Positions 26,511 through 37,350 of a stretch of DNA of 64,000 nucleotides are shown one piece after another. The stretch is from Gemmatimonadaceae bacterium (lineage in GTDB: Bacteria > Gemmatimonadota > Gemmatimonadetes > Gemmatimonadales > Gemmatimonadaceae), in assembly GCA_025450035.1 (NCBI GenBank), contig JANWIF010000095.1, forward strand, positions 1-64,000, given 5' to 3'. Position numbers and translations under genes: made by a program. Below the pieces are notes generated by a model. It was not told the DNA's origin and searched no databases. It was given only the letters and a program-made list of their open reading frames with translations. How positions within the stretch are numbered: the first letter of the stretch is position 1; each line of letters begins with the position of its first letter.

Positions 26511-27184
26511 CGTCCGATCTGATTCGCGTGGTGCTGGCCGATGACCATGCCGTGGTGCGTGCCGGCCTTAAAGCCGTCCTCGGAGCCGCCCGCGACATCG
26601 ATGTCGTGGGTGAGGCAGCCAACGGCAAGGAGGCTATCGCGCTGGTGGAACGTCTCCACCCCGACGTCGTGGTGATGGATCTGACCATGGGCGAGATGGA
26701 TGGCATGGCTGCCACCAAGGCCCTCGCGGTCACGGAAAATGCCCCGCGCGTGCTGGTGCTGACGATGCACGCCGAGGAAGAATATCTCGTGCCCCTGCTC
26801 GAAGCCGGCGCGTCGGGCTATCTCGTGAAGAGCGTCGCCGACCGCGAGCTCGTGGACGCAGTGCGCACCGTGGCCCATGGCGAGTTGTACGTGCGCCCTG
26901 CCGCGGCGCGGGTGCTTGCGCGGGGTCTCCGAAAGAAGGACGAATATGCAGACGATCGTGCGCGTTTCGAGAAGCTGACCGATCGCGAGCGGGACGTGCT
27001 GCGTCTCATCGCGGCCGGGTACACGGCCCCGGAGATCGGCGAAAAGTTGTTCATTAGTCCGAAGACCGTGGATACCTACAAGCAGCGCATCAACGAGAAG
27101 CTCGGTCTGCAGCACCGCGCGGACTATGTGCGGCTCGCGCTCAAGCTCGGGCTGTTGACCGTCGACGAGGAAGTTCCGCGTTAG
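26507..27184 (+). CDS. NarL/FixJ-type response regulator
   Basis: Partner of the preceding kinase, overlapping it by four bases. The 225-residue product has a receiver domain with DDHAVV acidic residues, phospho-Asp in DVVVMDLTMGEMDG and Lys in SGYLVKSV. A LuxR-type helix-turn-helix follows: LTDRERDVLRLIAAGYTAPEIGEKLFISPKTVDTY. It is a DNA-binding transcription factor. Its stop is part of TTAGGCG, one copy of the window-wide motif. Confidence 0.95.
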   Translation: MTSDLIRVVLADDHAVVRAGLKAVLGAARDIDVVGEAANGKEAIALVERLHPDVVVMDLTMGEMDGMAATKALAVTENAPRVLVLTMHAEEEYLVPLLEAGASGYLVKSVADRELVDAVRTVAHGELYVRPAAARVLARGLRKKDEYADDRARFEKLTDRERDVLRLIAAGYTAPEIGEKLFISPKTVDTYKQRINEKLGLQHRADYVRLALKLGLLTVDEEVPR

Positions 27185-27197
27185 GCGTTGGCATCCC

Positions 27198-27356
27198 ATG
27201 CCCATGCCTAACGTGCCGCGGCCCGGGGCGGCTGGGCGTCCGGCGCCCGAAACCCCACCCTGTGACATCTGCGGGTCCGCGGATACCGCATGGACGCAGT
27301 GCAAGCTCGTATGCCGGAGCTGTCACACCATCCTCATGACCTGCGGCGACCTGTAG
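27198..27356 (+). CDS. 52-aa zinc-ribbon protein
   Basis: Too short for the ORF track. The frame from ATG 27198 (or ATG 27204) to TAG 27354 codes for a Pro/Gly-rich lead and then CDICG...QCKLVCRSCHTIL...TCGDL. Two CxxC pairs plus extra Cys and His form a zinc-ribbon pattern that recurs in small bacterial proteins of unknown function. It lies 13 bp after the response regulator, so it may be the third gene of that operon, and it is convergent with the DUF255 gene. No clear Shine-Dalgarno is visible. Confidence 0.7.
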   Translation: MPMPNVPRPGAAGRPAPETPPCDICGSADTAWTQCKLVCRSCHTILMTCGDL

Positions 27357-27368
27357 GCCGCGGCCCGC

Positions 27369-29420
<2,052 letters not shown>

Positions 29421-29505
29421 CGAGGCCTACGGGTGAATGATGGACAGGGATGCACTGGCCCATCGCGAGTCGATCGCGGCCGAGGTCCGTGCCGACTCGC
29501 AATCC

Positions 29506-29534
29506 CTGTCATCCCGCTTGGCGGGCCGTATAAT
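29506..29534 (+). promoter_or_regulatory. Sigma70-like promoter for PHP gene
   Basis: CTGTCA (29506-29511), a 17-bp spacer and a perfect TATAAT (29529-29534) make the best housekeeping promoter in the window. Transcription would start near 29541, giving about 50 nt of leader before GTG 29591. An ATG sits right at the expected start (29541), opening an out-of-frame 32-codon ORF. Confidence 0.7.
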
Positions 29535-29590
29535 CCCCTCATGACTCGCAATGTACTCGCCGTTACCCGCCTCGATCGCGGCGTCCTCCC

Positions 29591-30907
29591 GTGCGCCGTG
29601 CCGCGCCTCCCAAAACCACTGCGCCCACTCGGCACGTGACCGCACCGCCGTCACCGGAGAGCGGCGCCGGCTCCCGCGGGCGCGGCGTCCTCGTCGCGCT
29701 GCTGCTCACGGTGCTCGTGCTCGCGGCGTGGCCGCTTGCGCTTTCTCCGCTCATCGACCTCGAGACGTCGGGGCCGGCGGCCGGCGCGCATCTCTCGTTG
29801 GGCTTTGGATTTCTTGTCCTCGCGCCCGTTTGCGACGTGCTCGATGCGCTCACCCTCCTCGGCGTCGCGCAGAACCTCGCGCTCATACTCGGTCTCATCG
29901 CGCTGTACGCCGTGTGGCGGGTGCTGCGCGGGTGCCGGCACGGGGCACGCGCGGGTCGTGAACTTCGCCTCTCGCTGCGAGCGTTGGGCGGCCTCGTGGC
30001 GATATACGGCATCGGTATTCTCGCGCCACGCCCTATGGCCAAGCTCGTGCTCGATGATCCCGACGCGGTGGCCGTGGACGTGCACAGCCATACGAGCTTT
30101 TCGCACGATGGGCGCCCCGGCTTCACGCCGCGGGCGAACCGCGCCTGGCACCGCGCGGCGGGGTTCGATGTCGCGTACATCACCGATCACAAGAGCTACG
30201 ATGGAGCAGCCGAAGGCATGCGCTCCAATCCGGCCCATGCGGGCGATGGTCTCGTCACGCTCAGCGGCATCGAGTTCATAGAGCACGGTGTGCACGTTCT
30301 CGCGCTTGGCGCGACCGAGCGGACCGACGTGTGGCTTCACGTCGATCCGCGGCGCGTGCCGCCGTCGCACCTTCCGCCTAACTTTCGCGAGTCGTTGCTT
30401 ATCCAGACGATTCCCGATGACCTCTCCCGCCTTCCCGCGCCCGACGGCGAGGGCCGCCACGGCGTGCTCGGCATCGAGCTGTCCGACGGCGCGCCGCGCG
30501 GCATTCAGCAGGGGCAGCGCGATCACGGCCGCATCGCCCGCATTGCCGACAGTTTGAACCTCGCCGTCGTGGCCGGCTCCAACAACCACGGATGGGGCCG
30601 AACCGCCATCGCGTGGAGCGTGCTGCGCATTCCCGGATGGCGTGCCCTGACGCCTGATTCGTTAGGCATCGTAATCGAAAACCGCATCCGTGGCGAACGC
30701 CGGCACGCCGTGCGCATCGTGGCGCGCCGGTCGCCAGACCCGGGACGGTCGCTCGCGCTGCTCGCGGATACGCTCCCCGCCGTCGCATGGAATATGTTGC
30801 TCACGATGTCGCCGCTCGAACGGGGCTCGTGGATCGCTTGGGCGTGGATCATCGCGCTCGCGTCCACTCGTCTCAACCGCCGCCGCGCGCGCGCCGGCAC
30901 CACATGA
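29591..30907 (+). CDS. Membrane protein with PHP metallohydrolase domain
   Basis: The 438-residue product starts at GTG 29591 with no clear Shine-Dalgarno. The first 150 residues hold about three hydrophobic helices. A PHP (polymerase and histidinol phosphatase) domain follows with VDVHSHTSFSHDG as the first metal motif, AYITDHKSYDG as the second, and SGIEFIEHGVHVLALG. Late residues AGSNNHGWGRTAI carry another His, and there is a C-terminal hydrophobic segment. A phosphoesterase role at the membrane is inferred. It is joined by ATGA to a glycosyltransferase, so an envelope lipid or glycan substrate is plausible. Confidence 0.78.
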   Translation: MRRAAPPKTTAPTRHVTAPPSPESGAGSRGRGVLVALLLTVLVLAAWPLALSPLIDLETSGPAAGAHLSLGFGFLVLAPVCDVLDALTLLGVAQNLALILGLIALYAVWRVLRGCRHGARAGRELRLSLRALGGLVAIYGIGILAPRPMAKLVLDDPDAVAVDVHSHTSFSHDGRPGFTPRANRAWHRAAGFDVAYITDHKSYDGAAEGMRSNPAHAGDGLVTLSGIEFIEHGVHVLALGATERTDVWLHVDPRRVPPSHLPPNFRESLLIQTIPDDLSRLPAPDGEGRHGVLGIELSDGAPRGIQQGQRDHGRIARIADSLNLAVVAGSNNHGWGRTAIAWSVLRIPGWRALTPDSLGIVIENRIRGERRHAVRIVARRSPDPGRSLALLADTLPAVAWNMLLTMSPLERGSWIAWAWIIALASTRLNRRRARAGTT

Positions 30908-32445
30908 CCGAAGTGCCCTCGCACCGCAACCGGGCCGTCCTGGGCGCGATCGCCGTGATCACGCTCGCGGCCGTCGCCCGCGCGGTGTTCGCCACGATCA
31001 TCACGTTGCCGCCCGACGAGACGTACTACTGGGAATGGTCGCGCCACCTCGCCGCAGGATACTTCGACCACCCGCCCGCCATCGCCCTGTTCATACACGC
31101 GGGCACCATCATGCTCGGCGTCACGCCACTCGGCGTCCGCATCACGAGCGTGCTGGCTGGTTGGGGTGCGGCGCTCTGCCTCGTCTTCCTCGCTCGCCGG
31201 TTAGGCGGTGACCGCGCCGCCCTGGTTGCGGCGATCGCGATGTCTTGCATGCCGCTGGCGGCGGCAGGGTTGATTCTCGCAACGCCCGATGCGCCGCTGC
31301 TCTGCGCCGTGGCGCTCACGCTGCTGGCGATGGATCACGCGCTCGCGGCGCCGCCGGGCGGCTGGCGATCGTGTGCGTGGTGGCTCGCGGCCGGTGCCGC
31401 GCTCGGCCTGGCTCTCATTTCGAAGTACAATGCCGTCTTGCTCCCACTCGCCGCATTGATCGCACTCGCCGGCGCGCCGTCTCTCCGCCGCCAGCTTCGT
31501 ACGCCAGGTCCCTACGCCGCAGCGGTGTTGGCACTCCTCATCTTCACGCCCGTCGTCCTCTGGAACGCCCACAACGGTTGGGCATCGTTCAGGTTCCAAC
31601 TCGCGCACGGGTTAGGCGATGGACACGGGTCCCACCTGTCGCGTGAAGCGTCGCTCATTGGCGGACAATTGGCGCTGGTGTCACCGATCCTGTTCATCAT
31701 GTTGGCCGTTACGGTGGTGCAGGCCGTGCGCGCGCGCGATCCGCGCCGGGTAATGCTCGCGTCGGTCGCAGCCACGATCTTCGTGTTTTTCTGCGTGAGT
31801 GCGTGGCGGCGCCCCGCGGAAGCGAATTGGCAGGCCCCCGCCTACATCCCCGCCATCGCTCTTCTCGCCGCCCGCCCTGCGTCGCGCACGTGGCGCCGTT
31901 GGCTCATCGCCGCGTGCGCGCTTGGTGCGCTGATGATCCTCGTGATGTACATCCAGGCCGTCGTCCCGGTGCTGCCCCTCAGCGCCAACGATGATCCCAC
32001 CGCGCGTGGTACCGGTTGGGATTCGCTCGCTGTGGCGGTGCAGCGCGTGGCCGCGGATGAGTCCGCGCGCTCCGGTGCGCACACCTGGCTCGGCGGCGAC
32101 CGCTATCAGGAAGCCTCGGAGATCGGCTTTCACCTGCCCTCGCACCCGGAAAGCTTCGCCCTCAACATCAGCGGGCGTCCTAACCAATACGATTTCTGGC
32201 CGAGCTTCCCCGACCGCGCACGCCCAGGCGACGGTCTTGTGTTGGCGCTCGAGGTTCAGTCCGCTGACACGCTCGATGCGGTGATCCGACAACTGCTCCC
32301 CTACTTCGCCAGCGCTCGCTACGTGGGAGTGGTCGAGCTTCGCCGCGGCACTGAGGTGCGGACTACCCGGCGCGTTTGGGCGCTCCGCGGATGGCGTGGA
32401 ACCTGGCCCCGCGGGCGTCAGGTTTATGATGCACCCGAGCCGTGA
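30904..32445 (+). CDS. ArnT/PMT-family membrane glycosyltransferase
   Basis: ATG 30904 overlaps the PHP gene stop as ATGA; the track start at 30787 lies inside that gene. The 513-residue product has about ten hydrophobic segments. The PMT_2/GT83-type first loop is LPPDETYYWEWSRHLAAGYFDHPP, with acidic DE residues needed for catalysis, and the second-loop region is LILATPDAPLLCAVAL. Such enzymes move a sugar from a polyprenyl-phosphate donor to a lipid or protein outside the membrane. The C-terminal 130 residues form a soluble domain. Acceptor and donor are unknown. Confidence 0.85.
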   Translation: MTEVPSHRNRAVLGAIAVITLAAVARAVFATIITLPPDETYYWEWSRHLAAGYFDHPPAIALFIHAGTIMLGVTPLGVRITSVLAGWGAALCLVFLARRLGGDRAALVAAIAMSCMPLAAAGLILATPDAPLLCAVALTLLAMDHALAAPPGGWRSCAWWLAAGAALGLALISKYNAVLLPLAALIALAGAPSLRRQLRTPGPYAAAVLALLIFTPVVLWNAHNGWASFRFQLAHGLGDGHGSHLSREASLIGGQLALVSPILFIMLAVTVVQAVRARDPRRVMLASVAATIFVFFCVSAWRRPAEANWQAPAYIPAIALLAARPASRTWRRWLIAACALGALMILVMYIQAVVPVLPLSANDDPTARGTGWDSLAVAVQRVAADESARSGAHTWLGGDRYQEASEIGFHLPSHPESFALNISGRPNQYDFWPSFPDRARPGDGLVLALEVQSADTLDAVIRQLLPYFASARYVGVVELRRGTEVRTTRRVWALRGWRGTWPRGRQVYDAPEP

Positions 32446-32563
32446 CGGGGAAATTCCTCACCGCACCGAGTTGATCAGACTTGCCATCGGCGGCGACGCG
32501 CCCGAATGTTCGCGTATGTCTGGCGATCCAGCCTGTTGGCTCCACGAGCACGATGACTTCTCC

Positions 32564-33955
32564 ATGACTTCTGCCCTCGCTCCCGACCTCGCCGCCCATC
32601 TCGCAGCGAACGACCAACGCATTCACGAGGAACTGTTCGAATTCTTGCGCATTCCCAGCGTGAGCGCACGCTCGGAGCACAGACCCGACATGGAACGCGC
32701 CGCGAAATGGTTGGCGACCAAGATGCGGGTTGCGGGGCTGGCGACGGAGATCCTGCCCACCGGTGGCCATCCGGCGGTACTCGGCGAATGGCGTGGTGCC
32801 GTACCGGGTGCACCGACCGTACTCGTCTACGGTCACTACGACGTGCAGCCCGCTGAGCCGCTCGACCTGTGGACGTCGCCGCCCTTCGAGCCCGTGCTGC
32901 GCGACGGCAAGATCTTCGCCCGCGGCTCCGTAGATGACAAAGGTCAGCTCTTTCTACACGTCAAGGCTATCGAAGCGCACCTCGCCACGCGTGGAAAACT
33001 CCCCGTCAACATGATCGTGCTCGCCGAGGGAGAGGAGGAGGTGGGTAGCGACAACTTGGCGCCATTTATCGAGCGACATCGCGAGCGCCTGCGCTGCGAC
33101 TACTGTGTGATCTCCGACTCCTCGATGTTCGCGCCGGGACTCCCGTCAATCCTGTCGTCTTTGCGCGGACTCGCGTATTTCGAAATTGAGGTTCAGGGAC
33201 CCTCGGGTGACTTGCATTCGGGATCCTACGGTGGCGCAGTGGTGAATCCCGCGACCGCACTCGCTCGCATCGTCGCCACCTTTCACGATGAACACTGGCA
33301 CGTCGCGATCCCCGGTTTTTACGATCTGGTTCGAGAATGGGAGCCGCGCGTGCTGCGGGAGATGCGTGCGCTGCCGTTCGACGAGGAACACTTCCGCGAG
33401 GAGGTCGGGGCCCCCGTACTCGATGGTGAGGCTGGCCGCTCGACGCTCGAGCGTGTGTGGACGCGCCCCACCTGCGAGGTGAACGGCCTGTTGAGCGGCT
33501 ACACTGGCGAGGGAGCGAAGACCGTCCTCCCTGCGAAAGCGATGGCCAAGGTCAGCTGTCGCCTCGTGCCCGACCAGACGCCCGACGCGATCCGGAAGGT
33601 TCTCACCGCCCACGTTCAGCGCGTCGCGCCCAAGGGAGTCACCATCAACGTGCGTGTGCTCCACGGAGGGCCTCCGTGGCGCGCCGAGTTAGGCGGACCG
33701 CTGTTCGACGCCGCGCGGCGCGCGCTCACTGCCGCCTTTGGTCGCGAGCCCGTTATCACGGGTGAAGGCGGCTCGATTCCCGTAGTCGGCGATTTCGAGC
33801 GAATCCTTGGCGTGCCCGTACTCCTGATCGGCTTCGGGCTCCCCGGCGAAAACGCCCATGCGCCTAACGAGTGGCTAAGCGACGAGAATTTCGTGAAGGG
33901 GATGAGCGCGGTCGCCTCGTTGTGGGACGAGCTCGCCGGTCACCGGTCCCTATAA
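32564..33955 (+). CDS. M20 family metallopeptidase (dipeptidase-like)
   Basis: ATG 32564 (MTSALAPDLAAHLAAND) is chosen over 32396, which overlaps the glycosyltransferase gene. The 463-residue enzyme has the M20 dinuclear zinc motifs: VYGHYDVQPAE, GSVDDKGQ, EGEEEVGS and a late GENAHAPNEW. The lid/dimerisation domain sits between (about 205-385). The best fit is the CNDP/dipeptidase subgroup, cleaving dipeptides or N-acyl amino acids in the cytoplasm. Its end overlaps the convergent rho gene by six bases. Confidence 0.92.
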   Translation: MTSALAPDLAAHLAANDQRIHEELFEFLRIPSVSARSEHRPDMERAAKWLATKMRVAGLATEILPTGGHPAVLGEWRGAVPGAPTVLVYGHYDVQPAEPLDLWTSPPFEPVLRDGKIFARGSVDDKGQLFLHVKAIEAHLATRGKLPVNMIVLAEGEEEVGSDNLAPFIERHRERLRCDYCVISDSSMFAPGLPSILSSLRGLAYFEIEVQGPSGDLHSGSYGGAVVNPATALARIVATFHDEHWHVAIPGFYDLVREWEPRVLREMRALPFDEEHFREEVGAPVLDGEAGRSTLERVWTRPTCEVNGLLSGYTGEGAKTVLPAKAMAKVSCRLVPDQTPDAIRKVLTAHVQRVAPKGVTINVRVLHGGPPWRAELGGPLFDAARRALTAAFGREPVITGEGGSIPVVGDFERILGVPVLLIGFGLPGENAHAPNEWLSDENFVKGMSAVASLWDELAGHRSL

Positions 33956-35506
33956 CCCCGCCAACAGCGCGTCGTTGTTAGGCGTCGCCCCGATACGCTT
34001 GATCAACCACTCCATGCCCGATTGCGGCGGCATCTGCTGCAGTCCGCGACGCAGCGTGAACACGGCGTCGAGCTGCTCCGGCTTGAACAGCTTGTCTTCG
34101 CGGCGCGTGCCACTAGTGGCGAGGTCGATAGCGGGGTAGATGCGCTTCTCGGCCAGCCCCCGGTCGAGCTTGATCTCGCAATTGCCCGTCCCCTTGAATT
34201 CCTCGAAGATCACGTCGTCCATGCGCGATCCGGTTTCCACGAGCGCGGTGGCGATGATGGTGAGTGAACCGCCGCCGTGCTGCGGCGCCACGGAGCGCGC
34301 CGATCCGAAAAACGCCTTTGGTTTGGCCATAGCGGTCGCATCGAGTCCGCCGCTAAGCGTCCGGCCCGTGCCGCGCTCCACCGTATTGTGTGCGCGCGCC
34401 AGTCGCGTCAGCGAATCGAGCACGATCACCACGTCCTTGCCACTTTCCACAAGGCGCCGCGACCGCTCCAGCACCATGTCGGCTACGTCTACGTGCCGCT
34501 CCGCGGGCTGATCGAAGCTCGACGCCACCACTTCGCCGCGTCCCCACGAGATCATCTCGCTGACTTCTTCGGGGCGCTCGTCTACCAACAGCACCAGCAA
34601 CACGGCCTCGGGATGATTGATCGCGATTCCCTCGGTGATCGCCTGCAACAGCATGGTCTTGCCAGCACGTGCGGGCGCCACGATGAGCGCCCGCTGCCCG
34701 TAACCAATCGGCGCGATGAGATCGATGGCGCGCCGCGTCAGCTCCGGTCCACCTTTCGCCGAGCGGTTGGTTTCCAGAACGAGCTTTCGTTCGGGATAGG
34801 AGGCGATGAGCGAGCTAAAATCCGGGCGCCGTGTGGCGCTGGTTGGATCGTCGCCGTTCACATGCTGAACTTCCACCACGGTCACTCGACCGCGCTGATC
34901 GTGGCCGGTGGTGGCTTCGATCAGATCGCCGCGTCGCAACGCGAACTGACGAACCACCAGCGGCGGAACGAACGGATCTCCTGGTGTGGGGAGATAGCTA
35001 TCATCGGCCCGCCTCACAAAACCGCCTTCGCGCGCGGAATCGAACCAGCCCGTAACCGTGCCGTCAGGCACAATGGCGACGGGCGGTCCACCGTTGTGGT
35101 GATCGGGGCGCGGCGCTCCGCGTCCGCGTCCGCGCCGCCCACGGCGCCCGTTGTTCGGGAATCGGTTGTCTCGCTGACCGGGCGCATGCTGGCCGCCACT
35201 CGTTGGGCCGCCACTTGGTGCGCCGCCACTTGGTGCGCCGCCACTCGGCGGCGTGCTGGCAGACCCTGCGGGCGCAGGCGAATCCTGCCGTATCACCGGT
35301 TGGTTGGGCGAAGGTTCAGCGCCCTGGTCGGCGCCAAGGACAGCGTCCCGGGCGATTCCCTGGTCGACGGATGCCGGCCCCTCGCCTCCGTTAGGAAGCG
35401 CGGCATCATCGCGATACGGACTGGGATCGGGCTGTGTGTCCAGGGGCGCGCGGTTCTGCGGACGCGGACCGCGACCGCGCCGTGTCGGGCGTCGACGATC
35501 GTTCAT
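33950..35506 (-). CDS. rho: Transcription termination factor Rho with disordered N-terminal insert
   Basis: ATG 35506 (MNDRRRPTRRG) is taken; the track extends to 35767 through unlikely sequence. The 518-residue product is about 100 longer than E. coli Rho. Residues 1-135 are Arg/Gly/Pro/Ser-rich, with the repeat PSGGAPSGG and an RGRRGRGRG patch, and look disordered; the usual N-terminal Rho_N helical bundle is not recognisable. The cold-shock-like RNA domain follows (GTVTGWFDSAREGGFVRRADDSYLP). The ATPase has Walker A APARAGKTM, LLVDERPEEV, VLDSLTRLARAHN and the Q/R-loop region GTGRTLSGGLD. It is monocistronic. Confidence 0.95.
   Translation of the reverse strand: MNDRRRPTRRGRGPRPQNRAPLDTQPDPSPYRDDAALPNGGEGPASVDQGIARDAVLGADQGAEPSPNQPVIRQDSPAPAGSASTPPSGGAPSGGAPSGGPTSGGQHAPGQRDNRFPNNGRRGRRGRGRGAPRPDHHNGGPPVAIVPDGTVTGWFDSAREGGFVRRADDSYLPTPGDPFVPPLVVRQFALRRGDLIEATTGHDQRGRVTVVEVQHVNGDDPTSATRRPDFSSLIASYPERKLVLETNRSAKGGPELTRRAIDLIAPIGYGQRALIVAPARAGKTMLLQAITEGIAINHPEAVLLVLLVDERPEEVSEMISWGRGEVVASSFDQPAERHVDVADMVLERSRRLVESGKDVVIVLDSLTRLARAHNTVERGTGRTLSGGLDATAMAKPKAFFGSARSVAPQHGGGSLTIIATALVETGSRMDDVIFEEFKGTGNCEIKLDRGLAEKRIYPAIDLATSGTRREDKLFKPEQLDAVFTLRRGLQQMPPQSGMEWLIKRIGATPNNDALLAGL
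35209..35253 (-). repeat. 15-bp tandem repeat coding for PSGGA in Rho
   Basis: Three near-identical copies of a 15-bp unit (GCCGCCACTTGGTGC on the plus strand) encode the PSGGA pentapeptide of Rho's disordered region. Copy-number change here would keep the frame. Confidence 0.8.
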
Positions 35507-35964
35507 GCACCAATGTGTGTCATGGGGTGAATACTTTGCGCTTGGGGCAGCTCCACAGTCGTGGGACTCCCGGTGCGCCGTAACTACGTCTATCTCAGAA
35601 TGCGCTTCGCGCTCGTTGGCGTGGTGCGATTCTGACGGTTGTATGGAGCTCGTTCCACCTGCGAGTCCGAATTGGTACCACGGTCGGCGCGCTCGAGCGC
35701 GATACACGACGTGGTGAATCGACCTTCCCGCGAGCTTTGGACGCGCGCTCCCGCTGCGTCCGGGCATCGCAGCCGCAGTTTCGTTCGACGCCGAAGGGCG
35801 GAAGAACGCTATGCCGCGGGGACTCTGTCATGCGCTGTGGCGCCCGGGGCTCGGCCCCAAGCCACCTCGATTATCACTTCGTAACGGCGAACGCGCAACC
35901 TTTGCGCCGAAACGGCCGCCGGAGGTCCGCGTCTCTCACTGCCTCCGGGAAAGGCTGTTCGCCA
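35507..35964. other. Long rho leader and spacer, no gene supported
   Basis: Rho's frame stays open to 35767, but codon use and composition there do not look like protein, so I treat it as leader. Several other short frames cross the region without a ribosome site. I see no RNA gene or clear repeat. A long rho leader would suit autogenous control, which is known for Rho in other bacteria. Confidence 0.4.
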
Positions 35965-36234
35965 TCAACGAACCAGTCGCTCCTCGACCACTTCGTCCAG
36001 GGTGCGTACCGTTCCGATTACGCGCCGAATCAACTCGATGATCCGCTCAAGAGCCACGAGATGCTGAGCATCCAGCGTCGGCTCCATGGCGAGCAGTTGC
36101 GACTCCGCGAGGAGAGCAGCGAGCGGGTTGTTTAGCTGGTGCTGAACGAGCGCAGTTAGCTTCTGGAGGTCGGTCTGCGGCGGGATGTCTGGTCTCTCCG
36201 ATGCCGTAGACGACTTCTTGGCAGGCTCAGTCAC
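35965..36234 (-). CDS. Lone histidine-kinase dimerisation (DHp) domain protein
   Basis: The 89-residue protein (GTG start, GAGAGG upstream) is little more than one HisKA-like helical hairpin. LTALVQHQLNNPLAALLAESQLL matches the H-box of sensor kinases (usually HELNNPLA), and a second helix ERIIELIRRVIGTVRTLDEV completes the antiparallel pair. No ATP-binding domain follows and there is no sensor. It could be a phosphotransfer or decoy domain for another kinase or receiver. It is divergent from a TPR-like gene with only 42 bp between them. Confidence 0.65.
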   Translation of the reverse strand: MTEPAKKSSTASERPDIPPQTDLQKLTALVQHQLNNPLAALLAESQLLAMEPTLDAQHLVALERIIELIRRVIGTVRTLDEVVEERLVR

Positions 36235-36276
36235 GGGCTGACACCACCTCTCGCCATTCGATATGTTAATCTAATC

Positions 36277-36873
36277 ATGATCGCGTCACCAATCGACCCC
36301 GCTGCCGCAATCGCCGGCGCTGTCCAAGACTACAAGGAAAGCAGCGACATCGGGAGCCTCCTGCAGCGACTGGACGCAATCTGCTCGGCGTGCCCAGATG
36401 CCGATACCCTTGCTGCGGCCGTTGAGCCGTTTCGGGAGATCCCCGAGGTGGCCGGCCCGATCTACGAGCGCGTGGTAGCGGCCCGCCCCGACGACGCTAG
36501 AGCTCTGGTCATCCTCGCCAACGCCTATTGGCTTGCTGGACGCGGACCGGACCCAGTGGGCGAACTAGCCACGCGGGCCATTGCCGCAGACCCGAACAAC
36601 CGTGGAGCCTGGCACCTTTGGGCCCTGAGCGAACCGACCCTTCGCGACCGCGTAGGTCGCTGGCGCCAGGTGGTGGAGAGATTCCCCACGGATGAGTTGG
36701 CCCAAGCCAACCTGGCTGACAACGCCGCGAGCCTCGCCTCTACGGAGCGCGACCGCGAAGCCTTGCAAATCGCACTACGAACCTACAAGTCGCTTCTCCG
36801 AGAAGCAAAACACCCAGAGCAACGTGTGGCACTCGAGCACGCCGTCTCCACCTTAGAGCGGTGGAGTCTCTGA
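36277..36873 (+). CDS. TPR-like soluble protein
   Basis: The 198-residue product has alpha-helical repeats: PIYERVVAARPDDARALVILANAYWLAGRG and RAIAADPNNRGAWHLWAL are recognisable tetratricopeptide units. Others are diverged. There is no signal peptide or membrane helix. ATG 36277 is preceded by TTAATCTAATC, an AT-rich -10-like stretch immediately before the start, which suggests a leaderless transcript. It is divergent from the lone DHp protein and probably shares regulation with it. A protein-interaction role is the most that can be said. Confidence 0.65.
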   Translation: MIASPIDPAAAIAGAVQDYKESSDIGSLLQRLDAICSACPDADTLAAAVEPFREIPEVAGPIYERVVAARPDDARALVILANAYWLAGRGPDPVGELATRAIAADPNNRGAWHLWALSEPTLRDRVGRWRQVVERFPTDELAQANLADNAASLASTERDREALQIALRTYKSLLREAKHPEQRVALEHAVSTLERWSL

Positions 36874-36955
36874 CCGCCTTCACCCGACTCGCACGACGAC
36901 AGGATTGCTGCTCCTCCGGCCCTCCGGCCATGGCTCCTTACCCTGTAAAAGCGAA

Positions 36956-36988
36956 GCGGGGCCATCCGCACTTGTCGGTTGGCCCCGC
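36956..36988 (-). terminator. Terminator of cold-shock gene
   Basis: On the minus strand GCGGGGCCA pairs with TGGCCCCGC and is followed by TTCGCTTTTAC, a Rho-independent terminator 20 bp after the csp stop. Confidence 0.85.
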
Positions 36989-37008
36989 AACGTTTCGGCA
37001 GACTGAAA

Positions 37009-37221
37009 TTACGAACCGAGCTTGGTGACGTTCTGAGCAGCCGGTCCCTTGGCACCCTGAACAATGTCGAACTCGACGCGCTCGCCCTCGCTCAGCGTCT
37101 TGAAGCCGCTTCCTTGGATGGCCGAGTGGTGAACGAAGCAATCTTTCTGCCCGTTCTCCGGGGTGATGAAACCAAAACCTTTGCTGTCATTGAACCACTT
37201 GACCGTGCCGGTGGTACGCAT
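37009..37221 (-). CDS. Cold-shock protein (CspA family)
   Basis: ATG 37221, with AGGAG seven bases upstream, gives the standard 70-residue length; the longer track start is not needed. RNP1 is KGFGFITP and RNP2 is CFVHHSAI (here V/F-HH), and the N-terminus reads GTVKWFNDS. The product binds single-stranded nucleic acid and melts RNA structure. A leader of about 130 nt separates it from the upstream terminator, as in cold-inducible csp genes, but a promoter was not pinned down. Confidence 0.97.
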   Translation of the reverse strand: MRTTGTVKWFNDSKGFGFITPENGQKDCFVHHSAIQGSGFKTLSEGERVEFDIVQGAKGPAAQNVTKLGS

Positions 37222-37350
37222 ACGAATCTCCTGACGTGTCGGTGGAGTCCGGATGCATCCGTACCACCCGACGATGTGACCCGCGGACTCCCGCCGCCGC
37301 GGTAGGCGTGCCTGAGCACTCGCTCCGGCAGAATCTACTCTTTTCAAAAG

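Noticed and set aside
35507-35767. N-terminal extension of Rho by 87 codons in the ORF track.
   Set aside because: ATG 35506 gives a natural Rho start, and the extension looks unlike coding sequence.
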